Position numbers and translations under genes: made by a program. 57,488 nucleotides of DNA from JAUMBM01 sp964441755 (lineage in GTDB: Bacteria; Bacteroidota; Bacteroidia; Chitinophagales; Saprospiraceae). The notes beneath the pieces are model-generated. The model was given only the letters and a program-made list of their open reading frames with translations. It was not told where the DNA came from and ran no database searches. Numbering within the stretch: position 1 is the stretch's first letter; each line of letters opens with the position of its first letter. Positions 1 to 9,186 of the stretch are shown one piece after another. The stretch is from assembly GCA_964441755.1 (NCBI GenBank), contig CAYTVG010000022.1:1-57488 (forward strand), given 5' to 3'.

Positions 1-2262
1 GAAGTCGAGGTTGCCGGAGTACTGCCCGGAGGAAAAGTCCAGCGCACAGAGTCAATAAAATCGACAGGGATACCCCATTCAGCAACCGGGTTAAAAGTCG
101 CCGACTCACAAAAATCCGGGATAGTGTCCAGGGAGACGACCGGTGGCCTTGAGACGCGCAGGGTAGTATCCCAGGTTACGCCATCACAGACAGGGTTGGT
201 TATCTGAACGCTTATCTGGTAGTTGCGAATTTCAGCACCCGGAGGTATGTTGATGGTCGGGGAAACAGCATTGTTGGCGGGAGAGAAAGTAAGCCCTGCC
301 GGAGATGCAGACCAGTTAAAGGAAAGGCCGTCCCCGCTGCTCTGGTTGTTGACGGTTACCGTCTGCCCGAGGCAGACGGTATCGCGGTCAGTGGTGATAT
401 TAACTACCGGCCCCTGCAGGATGCTGAAAGTAGTACAAGCCTGGTCTTGTCCGCAGGCATTGAAAGCGGTGACGCATACCTGAAAATCCTGACCTGTAGT
501 GTTGAGTATTACCTGTCCCGGCATGAGAGAAGTCGATGTTGCAGGAATACTGCCCGGGGGAAAAGTCCAGCGCACAGAGTCAATAAAATCGGTTGGTATA
601 CCCCAGGTTGCGACAGGGTTAAAAGTTGCCGACGCGCAAAAATCCCGGATAGTATCCAGGGAGACGACCGGTGGCCTTGAGACGCGCAGGGTAGTATCCC
701 AGGTTACACCTTCACAGACAGGGTTGGTTATCTGAACGCTGATCTGGTAGTTGCCAATATCAGCACCCGGAGGTATATTGATGGTCGGGGAAACGGCGTT
801 GTTGGCGGGAGAGAAAGTAAGCCCTTCCGGAGATGCAGACCAGTTATATGAAAGGCCGTCCCCGCTGCTCTGGTTGTTGACGGTGACAGTCTGCCCGAGG
901 CAGACGGTATCGCGGTCAGTGGTGATATTAACTACCGGCCCCTGCAGGATGCTGAAAGTAGTACAAGCCTGGTCTTGTCCGCAGGCATTGAAAGCGGTGA
1001 CGCATACCTGAAAATCCTGACCTGTGGTGTTGAGTATTACCTGCCCCGGCACAAGAGAAGTCGAGGTTGCCGGAGTACTGCCCGGAGGAAAAGTCCAGCG
1101 CACAGAGTCAAGAAAATCGACAGGGATACCCCATTCAGCAACCGGGTTAAAAGTTGCAGACTCACAAAAATCCGGTATATCGGCGAGCGAGACGACTGGC
1201 GGCCTTGAGACGCGCAGGGTGGTATCCCAGGTTACACCATCACAGACAGGGTTGGTTATCTGAACGCTGATCTGGTAGTTGCCAATTTCAGCACCCGGAG
1301 GTATGTTGATGGTCGGGGAAACAGCATTGTTGGCGGGAGAGAAAGTAAGCCCTGCCGGAGATGCAGACCAGTTAAAGGAAAGGCCGTCCCCGCTGCTCTG
1401 GTTGTTGACGGTTACCGTCTGCCCGAGGCAGACGGTATCGCGGTCAGTGGTGATATTAACTACCGGCCCCTGCAGGATGCTGAAAGTAGTACAATCCTGA
1501 CTTTGTCCGCAGGCGTTGAAAGCAGTAACACAGATCTGAAAATTCTGTCCCGTTGTATTAATGGCTACCTGTCCCGGCATGAGAGAAGTCGATGTTGCAG
1601 GAATACTACCCGGAGGAAAAGTCCAGCGCACAGAGTCAATAAAATCGACAGGGACGCCCCAGGTCGCGACAGGGGTAAAAGTTGCCGACTCACAAAAATC
1701 CGGGATAGAGTCCAGGGAGACTACCGGCGGCCTTGAGACGCGCAGGGTGGTATCCCAGGTTACACCATCACAGACAGGGTTGGTTATCTGAACGCTGATC
1801 TGGTAGTTGCCAATTTCAGCACCTGGCGGTATGTTGATGGTCGGGGAAACAGCATTGTTGGCGGGAGAGAAAGTAAGCCCTGCCGGAGATGCAGACCAGT
1901 TAAAGGAAAGGCCGTCCCCGCTGCTCTGGTTGTTGACGGTTACCGTCTGCCCGAGGCAGACGGTATCGCGGTCAGTGGTGATATTAACTACCGGCCCCTG
2001 CAGGATGCTGAAAGTAGTACAATCCTGACTTTGTCCGCAGGCGTTGAAAGCAGTAACACAGACCAGCAAATTCTGTCCCGCTGCATTAATGGTTACCTGT
2101 CCGGGTGTAAGAGAAGTCGATGTTGCGGGAATACTGCCAGGAGGGAAAGTCCAGCGGACGGAGTCGATAAAATCGACAGGGACGCCCCAGGTCGCGACAG
2201 GTGAAAAAGTAGCACTGCCACAAAAATCACCAATGGGTTGCATAGAAACAACAGGCGATTGA
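1..2262 (-). repeat. 528-bp tandem repeats inside the PKD protein gene
   Basis: The same sequence recurs with an exact 528-bp period (anchors at 223, 751, 1279 and 1807; also 447, 975 and 1503). This equals 176 codons, or two PKD-like domains, so any gain or loss of a unit keeps the frame. About 4.3 units are visible, and the array continues past the left edge. The oldest-looking unit is near 2113-2262, where similarity fades. Units starting near 1 and 1057 share a variant (cattcagcaaccggg) while those near 529, 1585 and 2113 carry another (caggttgcgacaggg or close), an ABAB pattern hinting at a 1056-bp higher-order unit. Confidence 0.93.
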
Positions 2263-5200
2263 CGAATCAGAATGGTATCACGCCACACATCAGTCCCACA
2301 GCTACTGTTAGTTGCGGACAACTCAACCAGATAACTACCGGACTGACTGAAAACTAGTGTTGGCTCAGCAATATTATTAGAGGGATTGACAGAAAATCCA
2401 CTGGCGTTCGAGGGATTGATTGCACTGACATTCCACAGATAACTTTCCAGTGTCCCTGTAGAAATATTATCGACAGTGATAGTAGCAGGAATACAGCTAA
2501 AGGTATCACTCAAAATAGCTTCAGCATTGATACTTCCCTGAATATTGATGAGTGCCGTATCATTGCTGCTACCGCAAGCATTGGTGACTGTCAAAGAGAT
2601 TGTATAGGCGCCCATACCCGTGACAGAGATCTGCGGAGAAGGACTCGTCGAAGACTGTGCCGTGGGCCAGGACCAATTGTAGGATACCGGACTGAAACAA
2701 GAATTTACCTGAGCAGCAGCCGTAAAAGTTGCACCATCACAGGCACCATTGATGGGATCAATCATAACCGTTGGCAAACTGCCAACCTCAATGGTATCGA
2801 CATGTGTGCTCATTCCGCACTGGTTACTTACATTCAATGACAACAGGTATCGTCCCACCTGACTGAACACCAAAGTTGGTTCTAGGGAAGCAGCGCTGCT
2901 TCCGCTTTGAAATGTCCATCCGTTGGCGGCAGGCGTACAGGCTGTACCAGCATTGTCAATACTTACCGACCAGCTAAGGGTAGAAGAAGAGCACTGGCCG
3001 GTTATATTTGAAAGGTTGTCAGTGGCTACAGTCAACGAGTTGCACCCAAATGAGTTGTCAATCTCAAAATCAGCGAAGGGAGGTGGGATAACACAGATGA
3101 CAACACTGCTGCTGTCTTCACACATATTTCCATCGCGATAGTGATATACAACCTCATACGTACCAGATTGGGGCGCATTGAATAAACCAGAGGAAGAAAC
3201 GTGAGGCCCAGTCCAGAAACCTGTACCGCCCTGTGTCGGGTCGGGGGTACCCATGAGCTGATGATCAGTGTTTGTACATACCGTCTTAGGCGGCCCTGCG
3301 GCTACCACAGGCAAAGGATTGACTGTAACGAGCACCGAATCACGGCCGTTACATTGAATATTGTCCAGTCCCTCGACGTAAAGCATATACTCTCCAAGTG
3401 CGGGGGGCGTAAAAATGACGGTACTGCCGCTACTTGAATTCAGATATGTGCCGGGGGACCAGCTAAAATTGGGTGCTCCCGCCGCGGTAAGAGTGAGGGA
3501 TTGTCCGATACAAACACTTGCGGGATCCGGGAAAATAGTAATGGGAGCATTGGTGGTAACCTGTACATTGAAAGTTCTGCTATTTATACACCCGTTGGCA
3601 TCCGTAATAGTGAGGCTGTAAATGCCACTGTTCACAGTACTTGCATTGGTGATGACCGGATTGGGGAGTTGGGAGGTAAAACCGTCGGGTCCTGACCATT
3701 CATAGGTTAACGAAGCGGTGGAGTTATTGACGAATCGAATCGTTTCTCCTACACAAACAGGAGAACTGACAGTGATAAGAGGTATCACAGGAGGCGAAAA
3801 AAGTCGGAAAGTATCCCGTGCAGTCGTGCTATCACAACTGTTGGTGGTTGTAAGTGTAAGTATGTACTGACCAGCAGCGGTATAGATTATGGCAGGTGGT
3901 GTCTGCCCTGTAGTAGCATTAGGCTGACCTCCGGGAAAAGTCCAGCTATAAGTTAGAGTATCGTAACAACCCAATGCTACATCTATGGCAGGCTGAATAC
4001 TAAAAGGGTTAGAGAAGCAAGAATCCGGTATTGGTTGCAGCCGTACTACAGGCGGGTTAAGTACCCTGATTTCCCGTTCAAAGCTATCCACCCCGCACTC
4101 ATTTTCCACGCGCAGCGAAAGCCGGTATATGCCGGAAGAGTCAAATCGAATCGACGGACTGGTACTATTGGAATTTCCGCCGGGGAGAAAAGTAAAACCG
4201 TTTCCATTCCCACATTCCGATGCTGTAAGTACAGGGCTCCAGGTATAGGTAGTCGTACCGCCGCAGCTACTGAGCGTATTGGAGGTATTTGCCGGACTGA
4301 CGGTAAGGGGTGCACAACCCTGGATACTGTCAGCCGTGAAGCTTGCGTCGGGGACCGGGATAACACAGATAGTTCTAAAAAGTGTGTCTGCAGGGCAATC
4401 GGGATCTGAGTCAAAAGGATCATCTTCAATTCTGTTCTCCACTACTAGTCCGATGGTGTAGATACCAGGGGTAGTGAATCTTACATCGAATCCTGTGGAA
4501 TCACTTAGCGAACCAGATGTGAGGGTATATCCGGTTCCTTGAGAGATTGACCAGACAACCCTCATATTTGACGAACAGGTATTAGTCGTAGAATTCCAAA
4601 ATAAACCTGATTGGCTTTGATTTCGAATTTCAAATGTTTGGTTTTGACAGCCCTGAAGAGGATTCACTACAAAATCTGCCACGGGCACGTTGATGGTACG
4701 AATAGGTCCTACCGCTGCTGAGGCCGTCTGATTAGGGCAACCCGTAATTGCGGTGATCGATACCTGAAAGGCATCGTTGTAGGTTTGATTATTAATTTGC
4801 GCAGTAATACCGCAGGCTGTAGAATCAAATGGATAAAAGTAGGATGTCGGAGGAGGATGGTTGATGGTATCCGCTGCTGATCCGTCATTGGCAACAATGA
4901 CATATCGGGTATTCGGCGTGTTATTTGTGAAATTTGAAAAAAGAATTTCAGCACTACCTGGCAGGCAGATTGGACTTAAAGTTGGCAAACCACCTCCGAC
5001 ATTAGGTTGTACGCTGTAAATGAAAGGAAACGTGTCTCTAGAAACACATCCGTTTTGACCCGTAATTGAAATCACAATATTGTATAATCGTCTTTGGGCA
5101 TAAGATCTGGTCAATAGAGTAAAGTTTGGTAGAGTCACCTCATTAGGCTGGGGGTTTCCTCCTCCCCAGTCAATGGTATAACTGCTGTTGGTTGCTATGG

Positions 5201-5615
5201 TTGATGATGTATTGCGAATGGTTAACATTCCATTGCTGCAAGCGACAAAATCATTACCCGAGGTATCCTGTATCGCAACATTGGGTACCTGAGAAATGGT
5301 TATCGGTTGTGTAATCGATGTCGTTGTACAGGTGGGTGAACTCACTGTTAGGGTCACGTTAAATGAAGCTGTACTGCCACCATAAGAAATGAATGTGTGT
5401 ATAGGATTCTGCTGATTAGAACTAGTCCCGTCCCCAAAATTCCACTGATAGACGAAACTACTGCTAACAGAATCCGGTGTAAAGACAACCGTATTACAAC
5501 CAGACACCGTCCAGGTGAAGCCTGCATCGCATTGCCCCCACAAGCCCTGTACTGACCAAAATGAGAGGATCCAAAAGCAAGTCAATATCAATAAATGTCT
5601 GAAATTCGAGCTCAT
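1..5615 (-). CDS. Giant PKD-repeat surface protein (3' end outside window)
   Basis: The frame is open from ATG at 5613-5615 to the left edge, so at least 1871 residues are encoded and the C-terminus is missing. The first 28 or so residues look like a signal peptide ending near LWGQ, followed by a PKD-type module containing WNFGDGTS. Many further Ig/PKD-like modules of about 85-95 residues follow, rich in Cys, Ser, Thr and Asn, with recurring NxCG, PxVSLxxIxDxC and ISVTGxGxYTISLTVTN-type strands. The last part in the window is near-identical 176-residue repeats. Such proteins are usually exported by the T9SS and end in a type B (gliding-motility-associated) sorting domain, which would lie off the window. 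The PorP/SprF gene 147 nt upstream supports this. Adhesin or surface-filament function is inferred. I spot-checked the frame at 4979, 2279 and the left edge and found no break. Confidence 0.85.
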   Translation of the reverse strand, partial: MSSNFRHLLILTCFWILSFWSVQGLWGQCDAGFTWTVSGCNTVVFTPDSVSSSFVYQWNFGDGTSSNQQNPIHTFISYGGSTASFNVTLTVSSPTCTTTSITQPITISQVPNVAIQDTSGNDFVACSNGMLTIRNTSSTIATNSSYTIDWGGGNPQPNEVTLPNFTLLTRSYAQRRLYNIVISITGQNGCVSRDTFPFIYSVQPNVGGGLPTLSPICLPGSAEILFSNFTNNTPNTRYVIVANDGSAADTINHPPPTSYFYPFDSTACGITAQINNQTYNDAFQVSITAITGCPNQTASAAVGPIRTINVPVADFVVNPLQGCQNQTFEIRNQSQSGLFWNSTTNTCSSNMRVVWSISQGTGYTLTSGSLSDSTGFDVRFTTPGIYTIGLVVENRIEDDPFDSDPDCPADTLFRTICVIPVPDASFTADSIQGCAPLTVSPANTSNTLSSCGGTTTYTWSPVLTASECGNGNGFTFLPGGNSNSTSPSIRFDSSGIYRLSLRVENECGVDSFEREIRVLNPPVVRLQPIPDSCFSNPFSIQPAIDVALGCYDTLTYSWTFPGGQPNATTGQTPPAIIYTAAGQYILTLTTTNSCDSTTARDTFRLFSPPVIPLITVSSPVCVGETIRFVNNSTASLTYEWSGPDGFTSQLPNPVITNASTVNSGIYSLTITDANGCINSRTFNVQVTTNAPITIFPDPASVCIGQSLTLTAAGAPNFSWSPGTYLNSSSGSTVIFTPPALGEYMLYVEGLDNIQCNGRDSVLVTVNPLPVVAAGPPKTVCTNTDHQLMGTPDPTQGGTGFWTGPHVSSSGLFNAPQSGTYEVVYHYRDGNMCEDSSSVVICVIPPPFADFEIDNSFGCNSLTVATDNLSNITGQCSSSTLSWSVSIDNAGTACTPAANGWTFQSGSSAASLEPTLVFSQVGRYLLSLNVSNQCGMSTHVDTIEVGSLPTVMIDPINGACDGATFTAAAQVNSCFSPVSYNWSWPTAQSSTSPSPQISVTGMGAYTISLTVTNACGSSNDTALINIQGSINAEAILSDTFSCIPATITVDNISTGTLESYLWNVSAINPSNASGFSVNPSNNIAEPTLVFSQSGSYLVELSATNSSCGTDVWRDTILIRQSPVVSMQPIGDFCGSATFSPVATWGVPVDFIDSVRWTFPPGSIPATSTSLTPGQVTINAAGQNLLVCVTAFNACGQSQDCTTFSILQGPVVNITTDRDTVCLGQTVTVNNQSSGDGLSFNWSASPAGLTFSPANNAVSPTINIPPGAEIGNYQISVQITNPVCDGVTWDTTLRVSRPPVVSLDSIPDFCESATFTPVATWGVPVDFIDSVRWTFPPGSIPATSTSLMPGQVAINTTGQNFQICVTAFNACGQSQDCTTFSILQGPVVNITTDRDTVCLGQTVTVNNQSSGDGLSFNWSASPAGLTFSPANNAVSPTINIPPGAEIGNYQISVQITNPVCDGVTWDTTLRVSRPPVVSLADIPDFCESATFNPVAEWGIPVDFLDSVRWTFPPGSTPATSTSLVPGQVILNTTGQDFQVCVTAFNACGQDQACTTFSILQGPVVNITTDRDTVCLGQTVTVNNQSSGDGLSYNWSASPEGLTFSPANNAVSPTINIPPGADIGNYQISVQITNPVCEGVTWDTTLRVSRPPVVSLDTIRDFCASATFNPVATWGIPTDFIDSVRWTFPPGSIPATSTSLMPGQVILNTTGQDFQVCVTAFNACGQDQACTTFSILQGPVVNITTDRDTVCLGQTVTVNNQSSGDGLSFNWSASPAGLTFSPANNAVSPTINIPPGAEIRNYQISVQITNPVCDGVTWDTTLRVSRPPVVSLDTIPDFCESATFNPVAEWGIPVDFIDSVRWTFPPGSTPATST

Positions 5616-5762
5616 ACAAATTGCGAGTTAATAAAGCCAAAAAATAACTGCCGTTCCAACCTTTGATTCCGGGATGACAGAGGTTAGTAACTTTGAACAG
5701 CAGGAAAAATTGTATTACACGTATAAAGTCAACCGATTGGATAAATACCCGGCCGTGTTTTG

Positions 5763-6956
5763 TCAGTAATTGATCGGACACTTGCCATTGTAAATTTCTG
5801 ACCTGGCCAGCTCGGCACCACAGCGGCGCGGCTTCTTCTCTTTGGTAAAAGTGGCACGTAGCGTAAGCTCTAAAGCGCCAGCCACTGCAGAAGCATCGAG
5901 ACCTGCCAGATTCACATCATAAGAGAGGCCAACGACAACACCGGACTCCCGATGTCTCCATGGACGACCGTTGTCCATGACCGTTCGGATGTCAAACCCC
6001 ACATTGATGGCCATCGCATTGGTGTTCCTGCCATAAAATCCCGGGGCTGTATTAGCCGCATCAGGAAAATTGTATTGGTAGAAAAGTCCAAAATAGTAGG
6101 CTTTTTCGAAAACATAGAAGCCTAATGTCTGCAGATTCAAGCCTACAGCAGGGTAGGTATCCCACCGAAATTGTGGTGATATGTACCAAGGCGCACGCAC
6201 CCCTTTGAAGCGGGTTATCAGGAATGAGCTTCCTGCATACAACGTCCAACGCCATGGTAATCCGTAATCGTCGGCTGCTTCGTTGAGCGCGACGACCGGT
6301 TTATTGATGTTAGCCAGATTAATACCCAACGTAAATTGCGTGTCTCTGTATTTATTCTTTGAAAGATTGCCCCGGAGGAGCAAGCCTGCGCTCATGTTAG
6401 GATAAAAAGAGGTACGTAGGTTTAGCCCCGCCGGAGGTTCCAGTAATCCCACCACAGGATCAAGCTGATAAGAATAAATCAGAAACTGATCATTCAGCTG
6501 CCTTTGCTGAAAAGCAAGCTGTCCACCAACCCGAATATCCAGTCTTTTTAATAAAAACAGACCATTTCTGTCCCCGACCAACCGAAATTCCTGACTGCCG
6601 GCAAGGCCGACACCCGTTGTTACCAAAGGACCAGCCGCTGCTTCATCTCTGAGAAGCGTGAGCGCCAGGCCGGCATTTAAGTTGTCGGATTCCAATATAC
6701 AAGGCAACTGCAGGCTGATGCTCGCATCCAGCGTCTGGTATCCGCGATCGAATATTCCACCCCTCGCATCCGGCACGCCAAACCATTGATCCCGGTGATT
6801 GACAGTTGCCGTGACACCTCTGTCAAAGCCTGCATAGGCAGTATTGAGATATAAACGATTGCCAAAAAATTGTGAAAAATGGGGATCCTGCGCGATGAGG
6901 TGGAGACTAAACAAGGTCAGTATACTGACATAAAAAATACGTAGAATTTTTGTCAT
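5763..6956 (-). CDS. PorP/SprF family T9SS outer-membrane protein
   Basis: The 397-residue product has a signal peptide (about residues 1-22, ending LIAQ). Directly after it comes the hallmark start of the PorP/SprF family, DPHFSQFFGNRLYLNTAYAG. The rest is a predicted outer-membrane beta-barrel with alternating strands such as NMSAGLLLRG and FTLGINLANI. Family members bind T9SS cargo with type B C-terminal domains and are often encoded beside that cargo. Here the gene is immediately upstream of a giant PKD protein on the same strand (147 nt gap), which suggests a dedicated secretion partner. In the classical sprB-sprF pair the order is reversed. It is somewhat longer than common relatives (about 300-340 residues). 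The family call is confident; the pairing is inferred. Confidence 0.9.
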   Translation of the reverse strand: MTKILRIFYVSILTLFSLHLIAQDPHFSQFFGNRLYLNTAYAGFDRGVTATVNHRDQWFGVPDARGGIFDRGYQTLDASISLQLPCILESDNLNAGLALTLLRDEAAAGPLVTTGVGLAGSQEFRLVGDRNGLFLLKRLDIRVGGQLAFQQRQLNDQFLIYSYQLDPVVGLLEPPAGLNLRTSFYPNMSAGLLLRGNLSKNKYRDTQFTLGINLANINKPVVALNEAADDYGLPWRWTLYAGSSFLITRFKGVRAPWYISPQFRWDTYPAVGLNLQTLGFYVFEKAYYFGLFYQYNFPDAANTAPGFYGRNTNAMAINVGFDIRTVMDNGRPWRHRESGVVVGLSYDVNLAGLDASAVAGALELTLRATFTKEKKPRRCGAELARSEIYNGKCPINY

Positions 6957-7100
6957 TAGGTTGTAAGTTGTATGCGATCATAATACCTCGGCTGACAAGA
7001 TAATAATTTTTATGACTTTGAGGAGGTGATTTTCAGTAAATTGAAAGATTATTCAATTGAAAACACTATTTTTTTCTTGTCATCCTGCCGTAATCACGCA

Positions 7101-8633
7101 TCATTTTTCCGAATCATACTCAATCAGCTGCCCGATTCTGCCCGGCTGGGCCCAGTTCATGGTTCCTTCCATTTTCATGGAGCGCAGGTAGTGTTCGATG
7201 CGCTTGTCCGACAGTTGTGTCTGGACGCGGTTCGCCGCTGCCAGGGTTTTCAGGGGGATGTATGCCTGTAGGGACTGGTTGGCTTGCCAGTGGCCTTCGA
7301 ATATTTGGGGCCGGAAGTTTGTGCGGCCGTAGGCTTCCCAGACGACTTTGTAGGGAAAAAAATTGTAGCTGCCGACGCCCAGCAAAGCCCACCAAAAGCC
7401 ACGCTTTAGCTGGGCATTGAGCATGGCTCCCCGGCGGCCGCGGAGCGCTTGCTCATGGGACAACAGGTAGCTGTGCAGCGCTGGCGCTGCAACAATTTTT
7501 TCCCACAACAAGGGCTTGCCTGTCTGATCGTAGGGGAGTAAAATCCAGCGGCTCGGCGCTGCAGGGGCTGGACCAAAGTTGCAGGCTGTTATCAGCGGAT
7601 ACAGATAGGCTGCGGGCAGCAGGACATCTTGTTGTGTACGATTAGATACCCGGACCAGGTGGTTGTCAACTTGTTCAAGTTGATCAAACATAAATCGCGC
7701 ATTGGCTCCGCCGGTATTGATGCCTTGTCGCGGCCGGGCGCTGGGCGGGAGCCGGATTGGCAAAAGCTGATGCCAGTCCGGTTGTTCGTCCGGAGCCAGT
7801 ACGGTCAGGGGATCCGTTGTCCGAAAGGCTGGACGGGCAGAAAAGTTGAGCCATTGCCCCTGTTCAGTTCGTGTATATGGAATAGGGAATGCGGCCTCTT
7901 CATCGCGTACAAAATGCACCAAGCCGTAGCGGGTGGCTACGCCTTCAAAGACCAGCTCGTCATTAAAGTCAAAGACACGTTTGGGTGCATAGTTGATGTC
8001 TTCGATGCGATAGGTACGGAAAGAGCGGCTGGCGCCGTCGTTGAGGAGCAGCGATAAGGGAACAAACACGATGGCCTCTCCCCCCGGGCGAAGAAAATTT
8101 TTGATGGCTACTCTAATGATGAGGGCTGCAATATCGACCCTGCTGCCCCCCAGCAACAGTTGACGCGTATCGCCGGCCAACTCATACATGTGAAAATATA
8201 CCTTGAGCGATTCCCGGTAAGTCTCCGGTAAATCGACAAAATTTTTCCAGGGGGGGTTGCCAAAAACGATGTCAAAAGGGCGACTTTCCAGATGCAAAAT
8301 ATCTTCATTTGAAAAATTGGACCGCATGTCCAAGCCATAGCTATCCTGAAATTTTGTGAGTGCCTGCCGGTAGTAGCGGGTGTTTAGTTCGTTGCCAAAA
8401 AGGCGATCAGCCGGCAGGTCGTGTATCGCATAACCTTGCTGCATACCTTTGACAACCAGTGCTTCAAGGAGGTTTCCTTCACCCATGGTCGGGTCAAAAA
8501 CACTGGCTCCCTGTATCCATTTTTCAAAAATCTCCATCTGCTCAATGGCAAACAGTGCCCAGCGGAGGGGTGTAAATACATCGCCGATGGTTAATTCCTT
8601 GTCGGATAAAGTTTTTTTGTTGCCTTCCTCCAT
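7101..8633 (-). CDS. Orphan N6-adenine DNA methyltransferase
   Basis: The 510-residue product has the SAM-binding motif I VFDPTMGEGNLLEAL near residues 45-60. The catalytic motif IV FGNPPWKNF (NPPW) lies near residue 127. Motif I before motif IV is the gamma-class arrangement of N6-adenine methyltransferases such as TaqI or Eco57I-like enzymes. The C-terminal 300 residues probably hold the target-recognition region (for example WILLPYDQTGKPLLWEKI). No endonuclease domain is evident, and neither neighbour (PorP/SprF downstream, SnoaL-like upstream) is a restriction enzyme. It is therefore either an orphan regulatory methylase or the remnant of a restriction system. The ATG at 8633 gives a natural charged N-terminus. 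Confidence 0.85.
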   Translation of the reverse strand: MEEGNKKTLSDKELTIGDVFTPLRWALFAIEQMEIFEKWIQGASVFDPTMGEGNLLEALVVKGMQQGYAIHDLPADRLFGNELNTRYYRQALTKFQDSYGLDMRSNFSNEDILHLESRPFDIVFGNPPWKNFVDLPETYRESLKVYFHMYELAGDTRQLLLGGSRVDIAALIIRVAIKNFLRPGGEAIVFVPLSLLLNDGASRSFRTYRIEDINYAPKRVFDFNDELVFEGVATRYGLVHFVRDEEAAFPIPYTRTEQGQWLNFSARPAFRTTDPLTVLAPDEQPDWHQLLPIRLPPSARPRQGINTGGANARFMFDQLEQVDNHLVRVSNRTQQDVLLPAAYLYPLITACNFGPAPAAPSRWILLPYDQTGKPLLWEKIVAAPALHSYLLSHEQALRGRRGAMLNAQLKRGFWWALLGVGSYNFFPYKVVWEAYGRTNFRPQIFEGHWQANQSLQAYIPLKTLAAANRVQTQLSDKRIEHYLRSMKMEGTMNWAQPGRIGQLIEYDSEK

Positions 8634-8685
8634 TCCTTCGCTTCATTGACTGCCGGCAACATATTCGTAGCCTACAGATGGGTGC

Positions 8686-8731
8686 AAAAAAATGCGCAAA
8701 AATTAGTACCTGCCGGCACTAATTTTTGCGC
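8686..8731 (-). terminator. Intrinsic terminator after the SnoaL-like gene
   Basis: A perfect 14-bp stem (8694-8707 with 8718-8731, arms gcgcaaaaattagt and its complement) encloses a 10-nt loop. On the minus strand it is followed by seven T residues (8692-8686). It lies 30 nt after the SnoaL-like stop codon and separates that unit from the methyltransferase. Confidence 0.85.
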
Positions 8732-8760
8732 AATATAGACAATTTCTCTACGGTGGTACA

Positions 8761-9162
8761 CTAGTTGGCCATCACTTGTGCTGCAGGTACAGGCGTGGCA
8801 ATCTGCTGCATGAAACTGGGTACATCAAATTCCATCCAGTGCTGGATAATCTTACCACCCTCCAGTTCGTAGATGATAATGCCACTGACGTTCAGTTCGT
8901 TACCAGAAGGTGGAAATCCCATCAACTCGCCGGTATGCCTGCCGTGAAAAGTAAAGCGAACAACCACTTTATTGCCTTCGGCAATGATGTCATGTGGCTC
9001 CAGAACATAGCCCGGTACGCCCGCCTGAAAAACTTCGACATGCCTGCGAAGCTCAGGATCGCGTTCGGAAATAAAACGTTCAAATTTTTCTTCCGTGATG
9101 GGGAGTGTCCGGAATGCTTCCAGATAATCGATGATAATCTGCCGGTTGTCAAACTGATGCAT
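8761..9162 (-). CDS. SnoaL-like (NTF2-fold) protein
   Basis: The 133-residue product fits the SnoaL/ester-cyclase family of small alpha+beta barrels. Typical features are the N-terminal helix with YLEAF, the segment FTFHGRHTGELMGFPPSGN and the closing strand GKIIQHWMEFD. Members are ligand-binding or cyclase-like enzymes and many act on small hydrophobic substrates, but the substrate cannot be read from sequence. The gene starts 24 nt after the AraC regulator and ends at a strong terminator, so the two form a short operon and the regulator may control it. Confidence 0.8.
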   Translation of the reverse strand: MHQFDNRQIIIDYLEAFRTLPITEEKFERFISERDPELRRHVEVFQAGVPGYVLEPHDIIAEGNKVVVRFTFHGRHTGELMGFPPSGNELNVSGIIIYELEGGKIIQHWMEFDVPSFMQQIATPVPAAQVMAN

Positions 9163-9186
9163 ACGTGCTGAGTTTACGTGAAAAAA

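Noticed and set aside
223..2262. Series of plus-strand frames of 60-86 codons repeated every 528 bp
   Set aside because: They are antisense shadows of the PKD repeat gene; the minus frame is open throughout and shows domain structure.
1..2262. Regular repeats considered as a CRISPR-like array
   Set aside because: The 528-bp period is protein-coding with no short repeat/unique spacer structure and no cas genes.
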